From: Acidobacteriota bacterium
GTDB taxonomy: Bacteria > Acidobacteriota > Vicinamibacteria > Vicinamibacterales > UBA8438
NCBI GenBank assembly: GCA_011523485.1
Contig: WTGR01000304.1
Location: 1 to 22,227 of the forward strand
DNA: 22,227 nucleotides
Reading direction: 5' to 3'
Shown here: in pieces, positions 7,999-14,930 of the stretch
How the letters are laid out: the number at the start of each line of letters is the position of its first letter
Numbering within the stretch: position 1 is the stretch's first letter
Notes under the pieces: generated by a model
The model's database searches: none
The model's input: the letters and a program-made list of their open reading frames with translations, nothing else
What the model was told of the DNA's origin: nothing
Position numbers and translations under genes: made by a program

Positions 7999-8784
7999 TC
8001 ACTGGCCCGTCCAGCGCGGCGGGCGTTTGTCGAGGAACGCCTGGACACCTTCGCGGAAGTCGGCGCTCGTGTAGCAGCTCACGATCAGGTCGCGGCCGAG
8101 CCTCGCCTCGATACGGCGGTGACTCTGCACGCGACGGATCATCTCCTTGCTGGCGCGGATGGTCAGCGGGGCGTTCGCGGCCATCGTCTCGGCGTATTCT
8201 CCCACGACCGCGTCGAGGTCGTGCGGCTCCACCACCCGGTTCACGAGACCGGCCGCGGCCGCTTCCTCGGCGCTGAAGAGCCGGCCGGTGTAGAGCATCT
8301 CCTTCAGCCGGGCCGGACCGACGAGATCCAGGAAGCGGGCATGATTCGCGGCCGACAGGCAGTTGCCGAGCGTACGGGCGATGGGCACCCCGAACCGGGA
8401 GCGGTCGGTGCATACGCGCAGGTCGCAGGCGGCGGCCAGCGCGCAGCCGCCCCCCGTCGTCACGCCGTCGATCGCCGCGATGGTCGGCTTGGCGACCCGT
8501 TCGAGGCGATCGACGACCGCATCGATGCGGTGCTCGTAGGCCACCCCGTCCGCCTCGGTATGGAACGTCCGGAACTGCCCGATGTCGGTGCCCGCGACGA
8601 AGGCCTTCCCGCCGGCGCCCCGCAGGACGATGACGCGTACCGCGGCGTCGCTCTCGAGCGCGCCGCAGAACTCGACGAGGGCGTCGTACATCGGCCAGGT
8701 CATGGCGTTGCGCGCCTCGGGGCGATTGAACGTGACGGTGGCGATGGGGCCGTCGCGATCGAGGACGACGTGCGGCGTCGGCAA
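7999..8784 (-). CDS. crotonase-superfamily protein (enoyl-CoA hydratase/isomerase fold) lacking both hydratase glutamates
   Basis: The 261-residue protein has the crotonase core: VTFNRPEARNAM (17-28), the oxyanion segments AFVAGTDI (61-68) and AIDGVTTGGG (104-113), CDLRV, then a C-terminal helical region ending in a lid helix. In enoyl-CoA hydratases the two acid/base glutamates lie in GGGCE and in PE before the next helix. Here they are Ala115 and Ile135. Acyl-CoA binding is likely but hydration is not supported, so the reaction is unknown. The start is placed at TTG 8784 because a perfect AGGAGG lies eight bases upstream. The alternative GTG at 8793 overlaps that AGGAGG and would add three residues. 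It is first in a leftward operon with the M28-like gene and diverges from a CaiB/BaiF CoA-transferase. Confidence 0.85.
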   Translation of the reverse strand: MPTPHVVLDRDGPIATVTFNRPEARNAMTWPMYDALVEFCGALESDAAVRVIVLRGAGGKAFVAGTDIGQFRTFHTEADGVAYEHRIDAVVDRLERVAKPTIAAIDGVTTGGGCALAAACDLRVCTDRSRFGVPIARTLGNCLSAANHARFLDLVGPARLKEMLYTGRLFSAEEAAAAGLVNRVVEPHDLDAVVGEYAETMAANAPLTIRASKEMIRRVQSHRRIEARLGRDLIVSCYTSADFREGVQAFLDKRPPRWTGQ

Positions 8785-8792
8785 AACGAGCA

Positions 8793-8798
8793 CCTCCT
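8793..8798 (-). promoter_or_regulatory. ribosome binding site that decides the crotonase-like start
   Basis: A perfect AGGAGG on the minus strand has its last G as the first base of a possible GTG start (8793-8791). With eight bases of spacing it suits the in-frame TTG at 8784, which argues for that rarer start codon. Confidence 0.6.
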
Positions 8799-8831
8799 GG
8801 GCCGCGGCCAGGCGCGGCGGGTGATGGACCG

Positions 8832-10016
8832 ATGACGAGCGCGCTGCAGGACATCCGCGTGCTCGACGTCACGCAGGTCATGGCAGGTCCGTTCTGCGCA
8901 ATGCTACTTTGCGACATGGGCGCCGACGTGATCAAGGTCGAGTCGCCGGCCGGCGACTCGTCGCGCCGGATGGCCGGGGCGAGCGGCAACGACAGCGCCT
9001 CGTTCAACGCGGTCAACCGCGGCAAGCGCGGCATCGTGATCGACCTGAAGGCCGCGGGCGGCCCGGACGTCCTGCGGCGTCTGGCGGCCGGCGCGGACGT
9101 GTTCATCGAGAACTACCGCCCGGGCGTCCTGGGGCGGCTGGGCCTCGATCACGGGTCGCTGCGCGAGTTGAACCCGCGGCTCGTCTACGCCTCGATCTCC
9201 GGCTACGGCCAGACGGGGCCGGCGTCGCACAAGGGCGGGTTCGACCTGGTCGCCCAGGGCGTGTCGGGGTTGATGTCGGTGACCGGCGAGCCGGATCGAC
9301 CGCCGGTCAAGGTCGGCGTCCCGCTGACCGACCTGGGAGCCGGCCTCTTCGCCGCTTGCGGAATCCTCGCCGCGCTGCAGGCACGGGAACGGACCGGGCA
9401 GGGACAGCACGTCGACACGTCGCTCGTCGACGCCGGCGTGGCGCTGTCGGTCTGGGAGGCGACCGAGCTCTTCTCGCGTGGCGTCGTGCCGGGACCGCTG
9501 GGTTCGGCGCATCGCATGAGCGCACCCTACCAGGCCGTGCGCTGCGCGGACGGCTACATCACGCTCGGCGCCGCCAACGACCGGATCTTCCGGCGTCTGG
9601 CGGAATTGCTGGGGCATCCCGAGTGGCTGGACGATGCGCGCTTCGAGAGCGACTCGGCCCGCGTCGCGCACCGGGCGGAGCTGGCCGGGCTCATCGAGGC
9701 CGTGACGGCCCGGCATGCGCGGCAGTACTGGTTGGAACGCCTCGAGCGGCACGACATCCCGTGCGGCCCGATCAACGACTACCGCGAGGTGATGCGGGAC
9801 CCGCAGGTCCGGGCCCGGGAGATGGTGGTCGAGACGCGGCATCCGACGCTGGGGACCCTGCCGACGCTCGGCACGCCGATCAAGCTCTCCGGCACCCCGC
9901 TCACGCCGGGCCGGCCGGCGCCGCTGCTCGGGCAGCATACGGACGAGGTGCTCGCGGCGGCGGGGTACGGGGAGCAGGAGATCGCGGCGTTGCGTGCGGC
10001 CGCGGCCGTACGGTGA
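8832..10016 (+). CDS. CaiB/BaiF-type (class III) CoA-transferase
   Basis: The 394-residue protein moves CoA between carboxylic acids through an aspartyl-CoA thioester. The N-terminal Rossmann half reads IRVLDVTQVMAGPF and ADVIKVESPAGD. It is followed by NRGKRGIVIDLK and the NYRPGVLGRLGL segment, all typical of the family. The catalytic aspartate is most likely Asp167 in PLTDLGAG. The C-terminal half carries the linker and the IPCGPINDY..V..DPQVRAREM stretch seen in formyl-CoA and succinyl-CoA transferases. Substrates cannot be read from the sequence. The ATG at 8832 has only a weak upstream GATGG. It diverges from the crotonase-like gene over 47 bp and leads the tartrate/malate dehydrogenase gene by 35 bp, so a role in activating a dicarboxylic or hydroxy acid is plausible but inferred. 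Confidence 0.93.
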   Translation: MTSALQDIRVLDVTQVMAGPFCAMLLCDMGADVIKVESPAGDSSRRMAGASGNDSASFNAVNRGKRGIVIDLKAAGGPDVLRRLAAGADVFIENYRPGVLGRLGLDHGSLRELNPRLVYASISGYGQTGPASHKGGFDLVAQGVSGLMSVTGEPDRPPVKVGVPLTDLGAGLFAACGILAALQARERTGQGQHVDTSLVDAGVALSVWEATELFSRGVVPGPLGSAHRMSAPYQAVRCADGYITLGAANDRIFRRLAELLGHPEWLDDARFESDSARVAHRAELAGLIEAVTARHARQYWLERLERHDIPCGPINDYREVMRDPQVRAREMVVETRHPTLGTLPTLGTPIKLSGTPLTPGRPAPLLGQHTDEVLAAAGYGEQEIAALRAAAAVR

Positions 10017-10051
10017 CGGGTGGCCGCGCGAGAAAAGGGGAAGAGATTCCG

Positions 10052-11125
10052 ATGGCGAGCTATTCGATCGCGGTGATTCCCGGTGACGGCATCGGGCAGG
10101 AGGTGGTTCCCGCGGCGATGCGGGTGGTCGACGCGGCCGGCCGGCGTTTCGGCTTCGACTGCCGGTGGACGTCCTTCGACTGGGGCTGTGAGCGCTATGC
10201 GCGGACGGGGCAGATGATGCCGGAGGACGGGCTCGAGCAGTTGCGGCGCCACGACGCCATCTTCCTGGGCGCAGTGGGATATCCCGGCGTGCCCGACCAC
10301 GTCTCGTTGTGGGGACTGCTCATTCCGATCCGGCGAGCGTTCGGCCAGTACATCAACCTGCGGCCCGTGCGGCTGCTCCCCGGCGTGCGCTCGCCGCTGG
10401 CGGACCGCGGGCCGGACGAGATCGACTTCGTGGTCGTACGCGAGAACAACGAGGGAGAGTACTCGGAGATCGGCGGGCGGCTCTATCGGGGAACCGACGA
10501 CGAGATGGCGGTGCAGCAGGCGGTGTTCACCCGCCGCGGGATCGACCGGGTGCTGCGCTACGCGTTCGAGCTGGCCCGCCGCCGTCCTGCGCGGCATCTC
10601 ACCTCCGCGACCAAGTCGAACGGGATCATCCACAGCATGCCGTTCTGGGACGAGCGCTTCGCGGCGCTGTCGCGGGAGTATCCCGACGTCACCACCGACC
10701 AGTACCACATCGACATCCTGTCGGCGCACTTCGTGCAGCATCCGGACTGGTTCGACGTGGTCGTCGCGAGCAACCTCTTCGGCGACATCCTCTCGGACAT
10801 CGGCCCCGCCATCGCCGGCTCCATCGGCCTCGCGCCGGGCGCCAACCTGAATCCCGAGCGCACGGCCCCGTCGATGTTCGAACCCGTTCACGGGTCCGCG
10901 CCGGACATCGCGGGACAGGGCATCGCCAATCCGGTCGCACAGGTCTGGACGGCCGCCATGATGCTCGAGCACCTGGAAGAAGAGGCGACGGCTGCGGCGC
11001 TGGTGCGGGCGATCGAGGAGCAGCTCGCGGAGGGCGCCGTAATCACTCGCGACCTTGGCGGCGACGCGACGACAGACGCCGTCACGGCGGCGCTTGCCCG
11101 GCGCGTGGAGCAGGCGGGGCGATAG
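10052..11125 (+). CDS. tartrate / D-malate dehydrogenase (decarboxylating), isopropylmalate dehydrogenase family
   Basis: The 357-residue protein is an NAD-dependent beta-decarboxylating dehydrogenase. IAVIPGDGIGQEV (6-18) opens the fold and NLRPVRLLPG (102-111) holds the substrate-carboxylate arginine. RENNEGEYS (130-138) replaces the leucine-pathway version with the tartrate-dehydrogenase form. Lys188 in SATKSN and Asp221, Asp245 and Asp249 (HIDILSAHF, NLFGDILSDI) are the expected catalytic and Mg/Mn-binding residues. EPVHGSAPDIAG (277-288) binds the nucleotide. The related enzymes TtuC, YeaU and DmlA act on tartrate, D-malate and sometimes isopropylmalate, so the exact substrate is open. 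GGGGAAGAG lies about ten bases before the ATG. It is cotranscribed with the CoA-transferase and ends upstream of a perfect hairpin. Confidence 0.9.
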   Translation: MASYSIAVIPGDGIGQEVVPAAMRVVDAAGRRFGFDCRWTSFDWGCERYARTGQMMPEDGLEQLRRHDAIFLGAVGYPGVPDHVSLWGLLIPIRRAFGQYINLRPVRLLPGVRSPLADRGPDEIDFVVVRENNEGEYSEIGGRLYRGTDDEMAVQQAVFTRRGIDRVLRYAFELARRRPARHLTSATKSNGIIHSMPFWDERFAALSREYPDVTTDQYHIDILSAHFVQHPDWFDVVVASNLFGDILSDIGPAIAGSIGLAPGANLNPERTAPSMFEPVHGSAPDIAGQGIANPVAQVWTAAMMLEHLEEEATAAALVRAIEEQLAEGAVITRDLGGDATTDAVTAALARRVEQAGR

Positions 11126-11141
11126 CCTGCGCCGTAGAACG
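11124..11141 (+). repeat. short dispersed repeat, copy overlapping the dehydrogenase stop
   Basis: These 18 bases match positions 14736-14753 at 17 of 18 places. The other copy forms part of the left arm of the long inverted repeat upstream of the DUF368 gene. Both lie at gene borders. I cannot tell from the window alone whether this is a genome-wide repeat. Confidence 0.45.
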
Positions 11142-11212
11142 GAGCAGACTTCCAGTCAGGCTGGGCCGGGCGTCGAAGCCGCGGGCCGCGAGCGCCGGGC
11201 GAGGACCTGCGA

Positions 11213-11239
11213 CGGGATCCCCCACGGAGGGGGATCCCG
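11213..11239. terminator. perfect 11-bp hairpin between convergent genes, probable bidirectional terminator
   Basis: An 11-bp perfect stem (11213-11223 with 11229-11239) and a 5-base loop lie between the dehydrogenase stop and the amtB stop, which face each other. The stem is symmetric and GC-rich and lacks a T tract. The remaining bases of the 141-bp gap hold no visible gene. Confidence 0.75.
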
Positions 11240-11266
11240 CGCGCTGCTCGGCGGGGTGGACGGCGG

Positions 11267-12565
11267 CTACAGGTGCAGGTGGAAGCCGGTCTCGTCGTGG
11301 AGTGCGATGTCGAGTCCCTCGGACTCCTCGGCGGCGGTCACCCGCAGTCCCATCGTGGCGTCGAGCGCCTTCGCCAGCACGAAGGTGAGCACGCCGCTGT
11401 ACGCGATCGTGGCCGCCGCACCGACGAACTGCAGCCAGACCTGCGTGCCGATCCCGTTCTCGAGGCCCGCGCCGCCGAAGGCCTCGGCCGTGAAGACGCC
11501 CGTCAGCATGGCGCCGACGAAGCCGCCCACGCCGTGCACGCCGAACACGTCGAGCGAGTCGTCGTAGCCGAAGTACCGTTTCAGGCTGCCGGCGGCCAGA
11601 TAGCAGAAGATCCCGGACGCGGCGCCGATGGCCAAGGCCCCGATCGGACCGACGGTTCCGGAGGCCGGAGTGATTGCCACGAGCCCGCCGACCGCGCCGG
11701 TGGCGATTCCCAGGACGCTCGGCTTGCCGTGGCTCCTCCACTCGATCAGCATCCAGGTGAAGCCGGCGGTGGCCGTCGCGATGTGGGTGACCGCCATCGC
11801 CATGCCGGCCACACCGTCCGCGGCCAGCTCGCTGCCGGCGTTGAACCCGAACCACCCGACCCAGAGCATCGAGGCGCCCACCACGGTGAGCACGAGGCTG
11901 TTGGGAGGCATCGGCGTGCCGGGATGGCCCTTGCGCCGCCCTATGACGAGGCACAGCACGAGGGCGGCAATACCGGCGTTGATATGCACGACGGTGCCGC
12001 CGGCGAAGTCGAGAACCCCCATCTCGCCCAGCCAGCCGCCGCCCCACACCCAATGGGCCACCGGCGCGTAGACGATCGTGAGCCACAGCGCCATGAAGAC
12101 CATCATCGTGGAGAACTTCATGCGCTCGGCGAACGCGCCGACGATGAGCGCCGGCGTGATGATGGCGAAGGTCAACTGGAACATCTGGAAGACGGACTCC
12201 GGGATCGAGCCCGACACCGTGTCGACGCCGACGTCCGACAGGAAGAACTTGCCGAAGCCGATGAAGGCGTTCAGTCCGCCGCCGTCGCCGAACGCGAGGC
12301 CGTACGCGTAGACGGTCCACAGGATCGTGACCATGCAGGCGATCGCGAAGCACTGCATCATTACCGACAGGACGTTCTTGGCGCGGACCAGCCCCGCGTA
12401 GAACAGCGACAGGCCGGGGATGGTCATGAACAGCACGAGCACGCTCGAGGTGAGCATCCACGCGGTGTCGCCCGAATCCAGCGTGTCCTGCGCCCATGCG
12501 AGGCGCGGCGCCAGCACGAGGGCGGCGGCAACGAGGAAGGCGATCCTGGTCATGTGATGGGTCAT
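11267..12565 (-). CDS. amtB: ammonium transporter (Amt/MEP/Rh family)
   Basis: The 432-residue inner-membrane protein conducts ammonium. A cleavable signal peptide ending AWAQ is present (residues 1-26), as in many Gram-negative Amt proteins, followed by the expected run of about eleven membrane helices. The twin pore histidines are His194 in FAGGTVVHI and His344 in FGVHGVGG. Other marks are SLFYAGLVRAKN and AFAERMKF. The cytoplasmic tail after residue 405 is short and acidic. The start is ATG at 12565, with GAAGGA seven bases upstream; an ATG at 12553 is a weaker choice. It lies 97 bp downstream of glnK on the same strand, the conserved glnK-amtB pairing in which GlnK plugs the transporter when nitrogen is plentiful. 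A perfect hairpin in the gap may tune the ratio of the two products. Confidence 0.97.
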   Translation of the reverse strand: MTHHMTRIAFLVAAALVLAPRLAWAQDTLDSGDTAWMLTSSVLVLFMTIPGLSLFYAGLVRAKNVLSVMMQCFAIACMVTILWTVYAYGLAFGDGGGLNAFIGFGKFFLSDVGVDTVSGSIPESVFQMFQLTFAIITPALIVGAFAERMKFSTMMVFMALWLTIVYAPVAHWVWGGGWLGEMGVLDFAGGTVVHINAGIAALVLCLVIGRRKGHPGTPMPPNSLVLTVVGASMLWVGWFGFNAGSELAADGVAGMAMAVTHIATATAGFTWMLIEWRSHGKPSVLGIATGAVGGLVAITPASGTVGPIGALAIGAASGIFCYLAAGSLKRYFGYDDSLDVFGVHGVGGFVGAMLTGVFTAEAFGGAGLENGIGTQVWLQFVGAAATIAYSGVLTFVLAKALDATMGLRVTAAEESEGLDIALHDETGFHLHL

Positions 12566-12637
12566 GGTCTGGTCCTTCGGGGCTGGTACCGGGAATACGG
12601 GTGTAGCGGCGCGTGCGGCCGCGTTCCGAACAGGAGC

Positions 12638-12656
12638 CCGCGCCGGACCGGCGCGG
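12638..12656 (-). terminator. intercistronic hairpin between glnK and amtB
   Basis: A perfect 8-bp GC-only stem (12638-12645 with 12649-12656) with a 3-base loop starts six bases after the glnK stop. There is no T tract. It could be a partial terminator or an mRNA-end stabiliser that makes glnK more abundant than amtB; that role is inferred. Confidence 0.5.
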
Positions 12657-12662
12657 ATGACG

Positions 12663-13001
12663 TCAGAGCGCGTCCGAGCCCATCTCGCCGGTTCTGATGC
12701 GAACCGCCTGCCCGATGTCGCTGACGAAGATCTTGCCGTCGCCGATCTGGCCGCTGCGGGCCGCCGACTTGACCGCCTCGACGACGGCGTCGAGCTTGTC
12801 GTCGTCGATCACGACTTCGAGCTTCGCCTTGGGCACGAAGTCGATGGAGTACTCCGCGCCGCGGTACATCTCCGTATGTCCCTTCTGGCGGCCGAAACCC
12901 TTCACCTCGGTCACGGTCAGACCGGTCACGCCGAGACGGGACAACGTGTCGCGCACGTCGTCGACTACATGAGGCCTGATGATCGCGGTGACGAGCTTCA
13001 T
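12663..13001 (-). CDS. glnK: nitrogen regulatory protein P-II
   Basis: The 112-residue trimeric signalling protein binds ATP/ADP and 2-oxoglutarate and controls AmtB and other nitrogen targets. The T-loop is intact: HTEMYRGAEY carries Tyr46 and Tyr51, the latter being the usual uridylylation site. The B- and C-loop signatures are present as GQIGDGKIFV and IRTGEMG near the C terminus. Length is exactly typical. The ATG at 13001 has AAGGAG seven bases upstream. I call it glnK and not glnB because amtB follows on the same strand. An extended -10 promoter is visible about 76 bases upstream. I do not see a clear sigma-54 site. Confidence 0.96.
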   Translation of the reverse strand: MKLVTAIIRPHVVDDVRDTLSRLGVTGLTVTEVKGFGRQKGHTEMYRGAEYSIDFVPKAKLEVVIDDDKLDAVVEAVKSAARSGQIGDGKIFVSDIGQAVRIRTGEMGSDAL

Positions 13002-13076
13002 TACCGGACTCCTTCCTCGAGCCGTTCGGACGACATGGCGGTGCCGACGCGGCCGCGCGCCGGTGAGGCGGTGCCC

Positions 13077-13107
13077 ACTATAACATCAGAAAACCGGCGC
13101 CGCACAA
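13077..13107 (-). promoter_or_regulatory. candidate sigma-70 promoter for glnK-amtB
   Basis: On the minus strand TATAGT (13082-13077), preceded by TG one base away, makes a good extended -10. A weak -35, TTGTGC (13107-13102), lies 19 bp upstream. Two GGCGCC palindromes (13096-13101 and 13112-13117) flank the -35, 16 bp apart, and could be an operator. The leader would be about 70 bases long. Confidence 0.5.
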
Positions 13108-13171
13108 GAGTGGCGCCGACGACGGCTCTCGTTTGTCGATTGAGGGAAGGTCCCCGTGAGGCCCGGAAGAT

Positions 13172-13248
<77 letters not shown>

Positions 13249-13269
13249 CCAGAGAATTGCTACGCCGAT

Positions 13270-13299
13270 AAGATAGCATGATCGCTTCTGCGCGGTCAA
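13270..13299 (-). promoter_or_regulatory. promoter of the initiator tRNA
   Basis: On the minus strand TTGACC (13299-13294) is a five-of-six -35. Eighteen bases later comes TATCTT (13275-13270), preceded by TGC, which makes an extended -10. Transcription would start near 13263, about 15 bases before the mature tRNA. Confidence 0.65.
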
Positions 13300-13390
13300 C
13301 TCGACCCGCCGCCGGATCCGACGTCACATCGGCGGCCCGGTCCGCAGGGCAGCGGATGACGCCCACCGCAGCGTGCATTATCGTGGAGAG

Positions 13391-13726
13391 ATGACGGAGG
13401 ACGGTTCGAAAGCGGTGGTGGCCTGGACGACCTGGCCTGCCGGAGGGGACGTACGCGGCTTCGCGCGCGTGCTGGTCGAGGAGCGCCTTGCGGCCTGTGT
13501 GACGGCGCACCTTGCGGTCCGTTCCGTGTATCGGTGGCGAGGGGCGCTCGAGGAGGATCAGGAGCAACTCGTCATGATCAAGACGACGCGCGACCGCATC
13601 GCCGCCCTCCGGGACCGAATGGGGGAGCTCCATCCCGCCGAGGTGCCGGAGCTGGTCGTCGTGCCCGTCGTCGACGGCGACCCGGCCTATCTCGCGTGGG
13701 TCGCCGAATCGACCCGGAACGCCTGA
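13391..13726 (+). CDS. cutA: CutA1-type divalent-cation tolerance protein
   Basis: The 111-residue protein matches the small trimeric CutA1 family, which shares the ferredoxin-like fold of P-II proteins. Conserved features are LVEERLAACV near residue 30, SVYRW (45-49), IKTTRD, and HPAEVPELVVVPV followed by YLAWV at the end. The usual HPYEVPE motif has Ala in place of Tyr. CutA is linked to copper tolerance in E. coli, but its biochemical role is unsettled. The ATG at 13391 is preceded closely by GGAG. A GTG at 13373 would add six residues not typical of the family. It converges on the DUF368 gene, with an imperfect hairpin between them. Confidence 0.9.
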   Translation: MTEDGSKAVVAWTTWPAGGDVRGFARVLVEERLAACVTAHLAVRSVYRWRGALEEDQEQLVMIKTTRDRIAALRDRMGELHPAEVPELVVVPVVDGDPAYLAWVAESTRNA

Positions 13727-13741
13727 GGCGGCTGGGAGTCT

Positions 13742-13776
13742 GCGCCGAAGCGCCGAGCCGGCGAGGATTTCGGCGC
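13742..13776. terminator. compound hairpin between convergent cutA and DUF368 gene; part of a local repeat family
   Basis: An 8-bp perfect outer stem (13742-13749 with 13769-13776) encloses a smaller 4-bp stem (13751-13754 with 13760-13763). It sits in the 51-bp gap between two convergent stops. Its sequence closely resembles the hairpin at 14801-14830 on the other side of the DUF368 gene. Confidence 0.5.
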
Positions 13777-13777
13777 G

Positions 13778-14692
13778 CTACGTGGCGCGGCCGAGCCGCG
13801 AAATCGTCCAGGAGACCGCGAATCCGATCAGCGCCAGCACGGCTCCGGCCGCGGCCTGCGCGGCGGACGGAACGCCCGCGAAGGGCCACAGGCCGACGAC
13901 GGAGCCCAGCAGCAGCCCGAGCAGAAACCCGAGCGTCGTGCGCCGGTACCTGTCGAGCAGCAGCTCGACGAGATTGCTCACGCATACCACGCCCAGTCCC
14001 ACGCCGACCGCCACGGGCAACAGCACGAAGAGCGCCGCCGCCGCCATGTCGGCGTCTCCGGCTCGCGCCGCCGCCGCGGCGGCGGCAACCGCGTCGACGA
14101 TGGGACGATACTGGCCGAGCAGGAGCAGCAGATAGGCGCCGGACACGCCCGGCAGAATCATCGCCGCCCCGCCGGAGAAGCCGGCGACGGCGAGCATGGC
14201 GTACGCGGCCGCATCCGAGGACGCGCCGCCTGCGGCACGCGCCGGATCCGTCGCCGCGAGCAGCACCATGAGGGCGATGGCGCCGGCCGCGCTGCCGATG
14301 ACCGGGCGATCCGGCGGCTGAACCATGCGCCACAGAATCGGGACGCCGCCGAGCGTCAATCCGATGAACAGGCTGTACATGGCGGACGGATATCCATCCA
14401 GGAGCGTCCCGATCACGCCTGCGCCGCCCGCTATCGCGCCGGCGGCGCCCCCGGCGACGCAGGCGAGCAGCAGCAGGGCCGTCGGATTGAACCGAAAGGT
14501 CGACGCCTTGGCCACGGCGCCGATGAACTGCGGATACACGCCCACGGCCAGGAGCATCGTGCCGCCCGAGATGCCCGGCACGAGGTTGGCGAGCCCCATG
14601 AACGCACCCCCGGCGACGGCGCGCACGGCCAGCGACCGGCCCCGCAGTGGGGAAGCGGGCGATGCATCGCTTCGCGCAGGACCGTGCGGCAT
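13778..14692 (-). CDS. DUF368 membrane protein, polyprenyl-phosphate translocase family (PopT-like)
   Basis: The 304-residue integral membrane protein has about eight hydrophobic segments. It carries the two family hallmarks: VPGISGGT (38-45), next to GVYPQFI, and LPGVSGAYLLLLLGQY (180-195), an inverted-repeat-like pair. DUF368 proteins (PopT) have been shown in other bacteria to recycle undecaprenyl phosphate across the membrane for cell-wall synthesis. The same role here is inferred from family membership. The start is the only ATG near the conserved N terminus (14692); no ribosome binding site is evident. Its upstream region contains a 16-bp perfect palindrome and two long dyads. It converges with cutA. 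Confidence 0.88.
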   Translation of the reverse strand: MPHGPARSDASPASPLRGRSLAVRAVAGGAFMGLANLVPGISGGTMLLAVGVYPQFIGAVAKASTFRFNPTALLLLACVAGGAAGAIAGGAGVIGTLLDGYPSAMYSLFIGLTLGGVPILWRMVQPPDRPVIGSAAGAIALMVLLAATDPARAAGGASSDAAAYAMLAVAGFSGGAAMILPGVSGAYLLLLLGQYRPIVDAVAAAAAAARAGDADMAAAALFVLLPVAVGVGLGVVCVSNLVELLLDRYRRTTLGFLLGLLLGSVVGLWPFAGVPSAAQAAAGAVLALIGFAVSWTISRLGRAT

Positions 14693-14707
14693 GGAAGATG
14701 GCGGTGG

Positions 14708-14723
14708 GGCGCACCGGTGCGCC
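14708..14723. promoter_or_regulatory. 16-bp perfect palindrome upstream of the DUF368 gene, candidate operator
   Basis: GGCGCACCGGTGCGCC is an exact 16-bp dyad whose near edge is 15 bases from the DUF368 start codon. Its size and position suit a dimeric repressor operator. In this GC-rich context a chance palindrome cannot be excluded. Confidence 0.4.
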
Positions 14724-14732
14724 GGGCATTCT

Positions 14733-14784
14733 AGGAGCCTGCGCCGCAGAACGCAACGCGGTGATTCCTGCGGCGCAGGCTCCT
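14733..14784. repeat. 17-bp perfect inverted repeat with 18-bp spacer
   Basis: Arms 14733-14749 and 14768-14784 are exact reverse complements. They lie in the divergent gap between the DUF368 gene and the phosphatase gene, so they cannot be an ordinary terminator for either. Part of the left arm recurs at 11124-11141, which suggests a dispersed REP-like element. Confidence 0.7.
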
Positions 14785-14800
14785 GGAGCGGGGGGACGGG

Positions 14801-14830
14801 CCGAAACGCCGAGTCAGCGAGGCGTTTCGG
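14801..14830. repeat. 10-bp perfect inverted repeat, relative of the element at 13742-13776
   Basis: Arms 14801-14810 and 14821-14830 are exact reverse complements with a 10-base loop. The element aligns along most of its length with 13744-13778. The remaining bases of the 238-bp divergent gap show no gene; no promoter stands out. Confidence 0.6.
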
Positions 14831-14930
14831 GGCGCTGGCCCGTACCGGGCTTCGCATGCGGTCAGCCCGCGGGCCGGCGCCGAAACCGCGAGCGCGCGGC
14901 GGCATCTGATACGATTCCGGTAGGCGCGGG

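Noticed and set aside
14733..14830. The two inverted repeats as a CRISPR array or transcription terminators
   Set aside because: The two units differ in sequence and there is no regular repeat-spacer pattern. They lie between divergent genes, where a terminator for either has no place.
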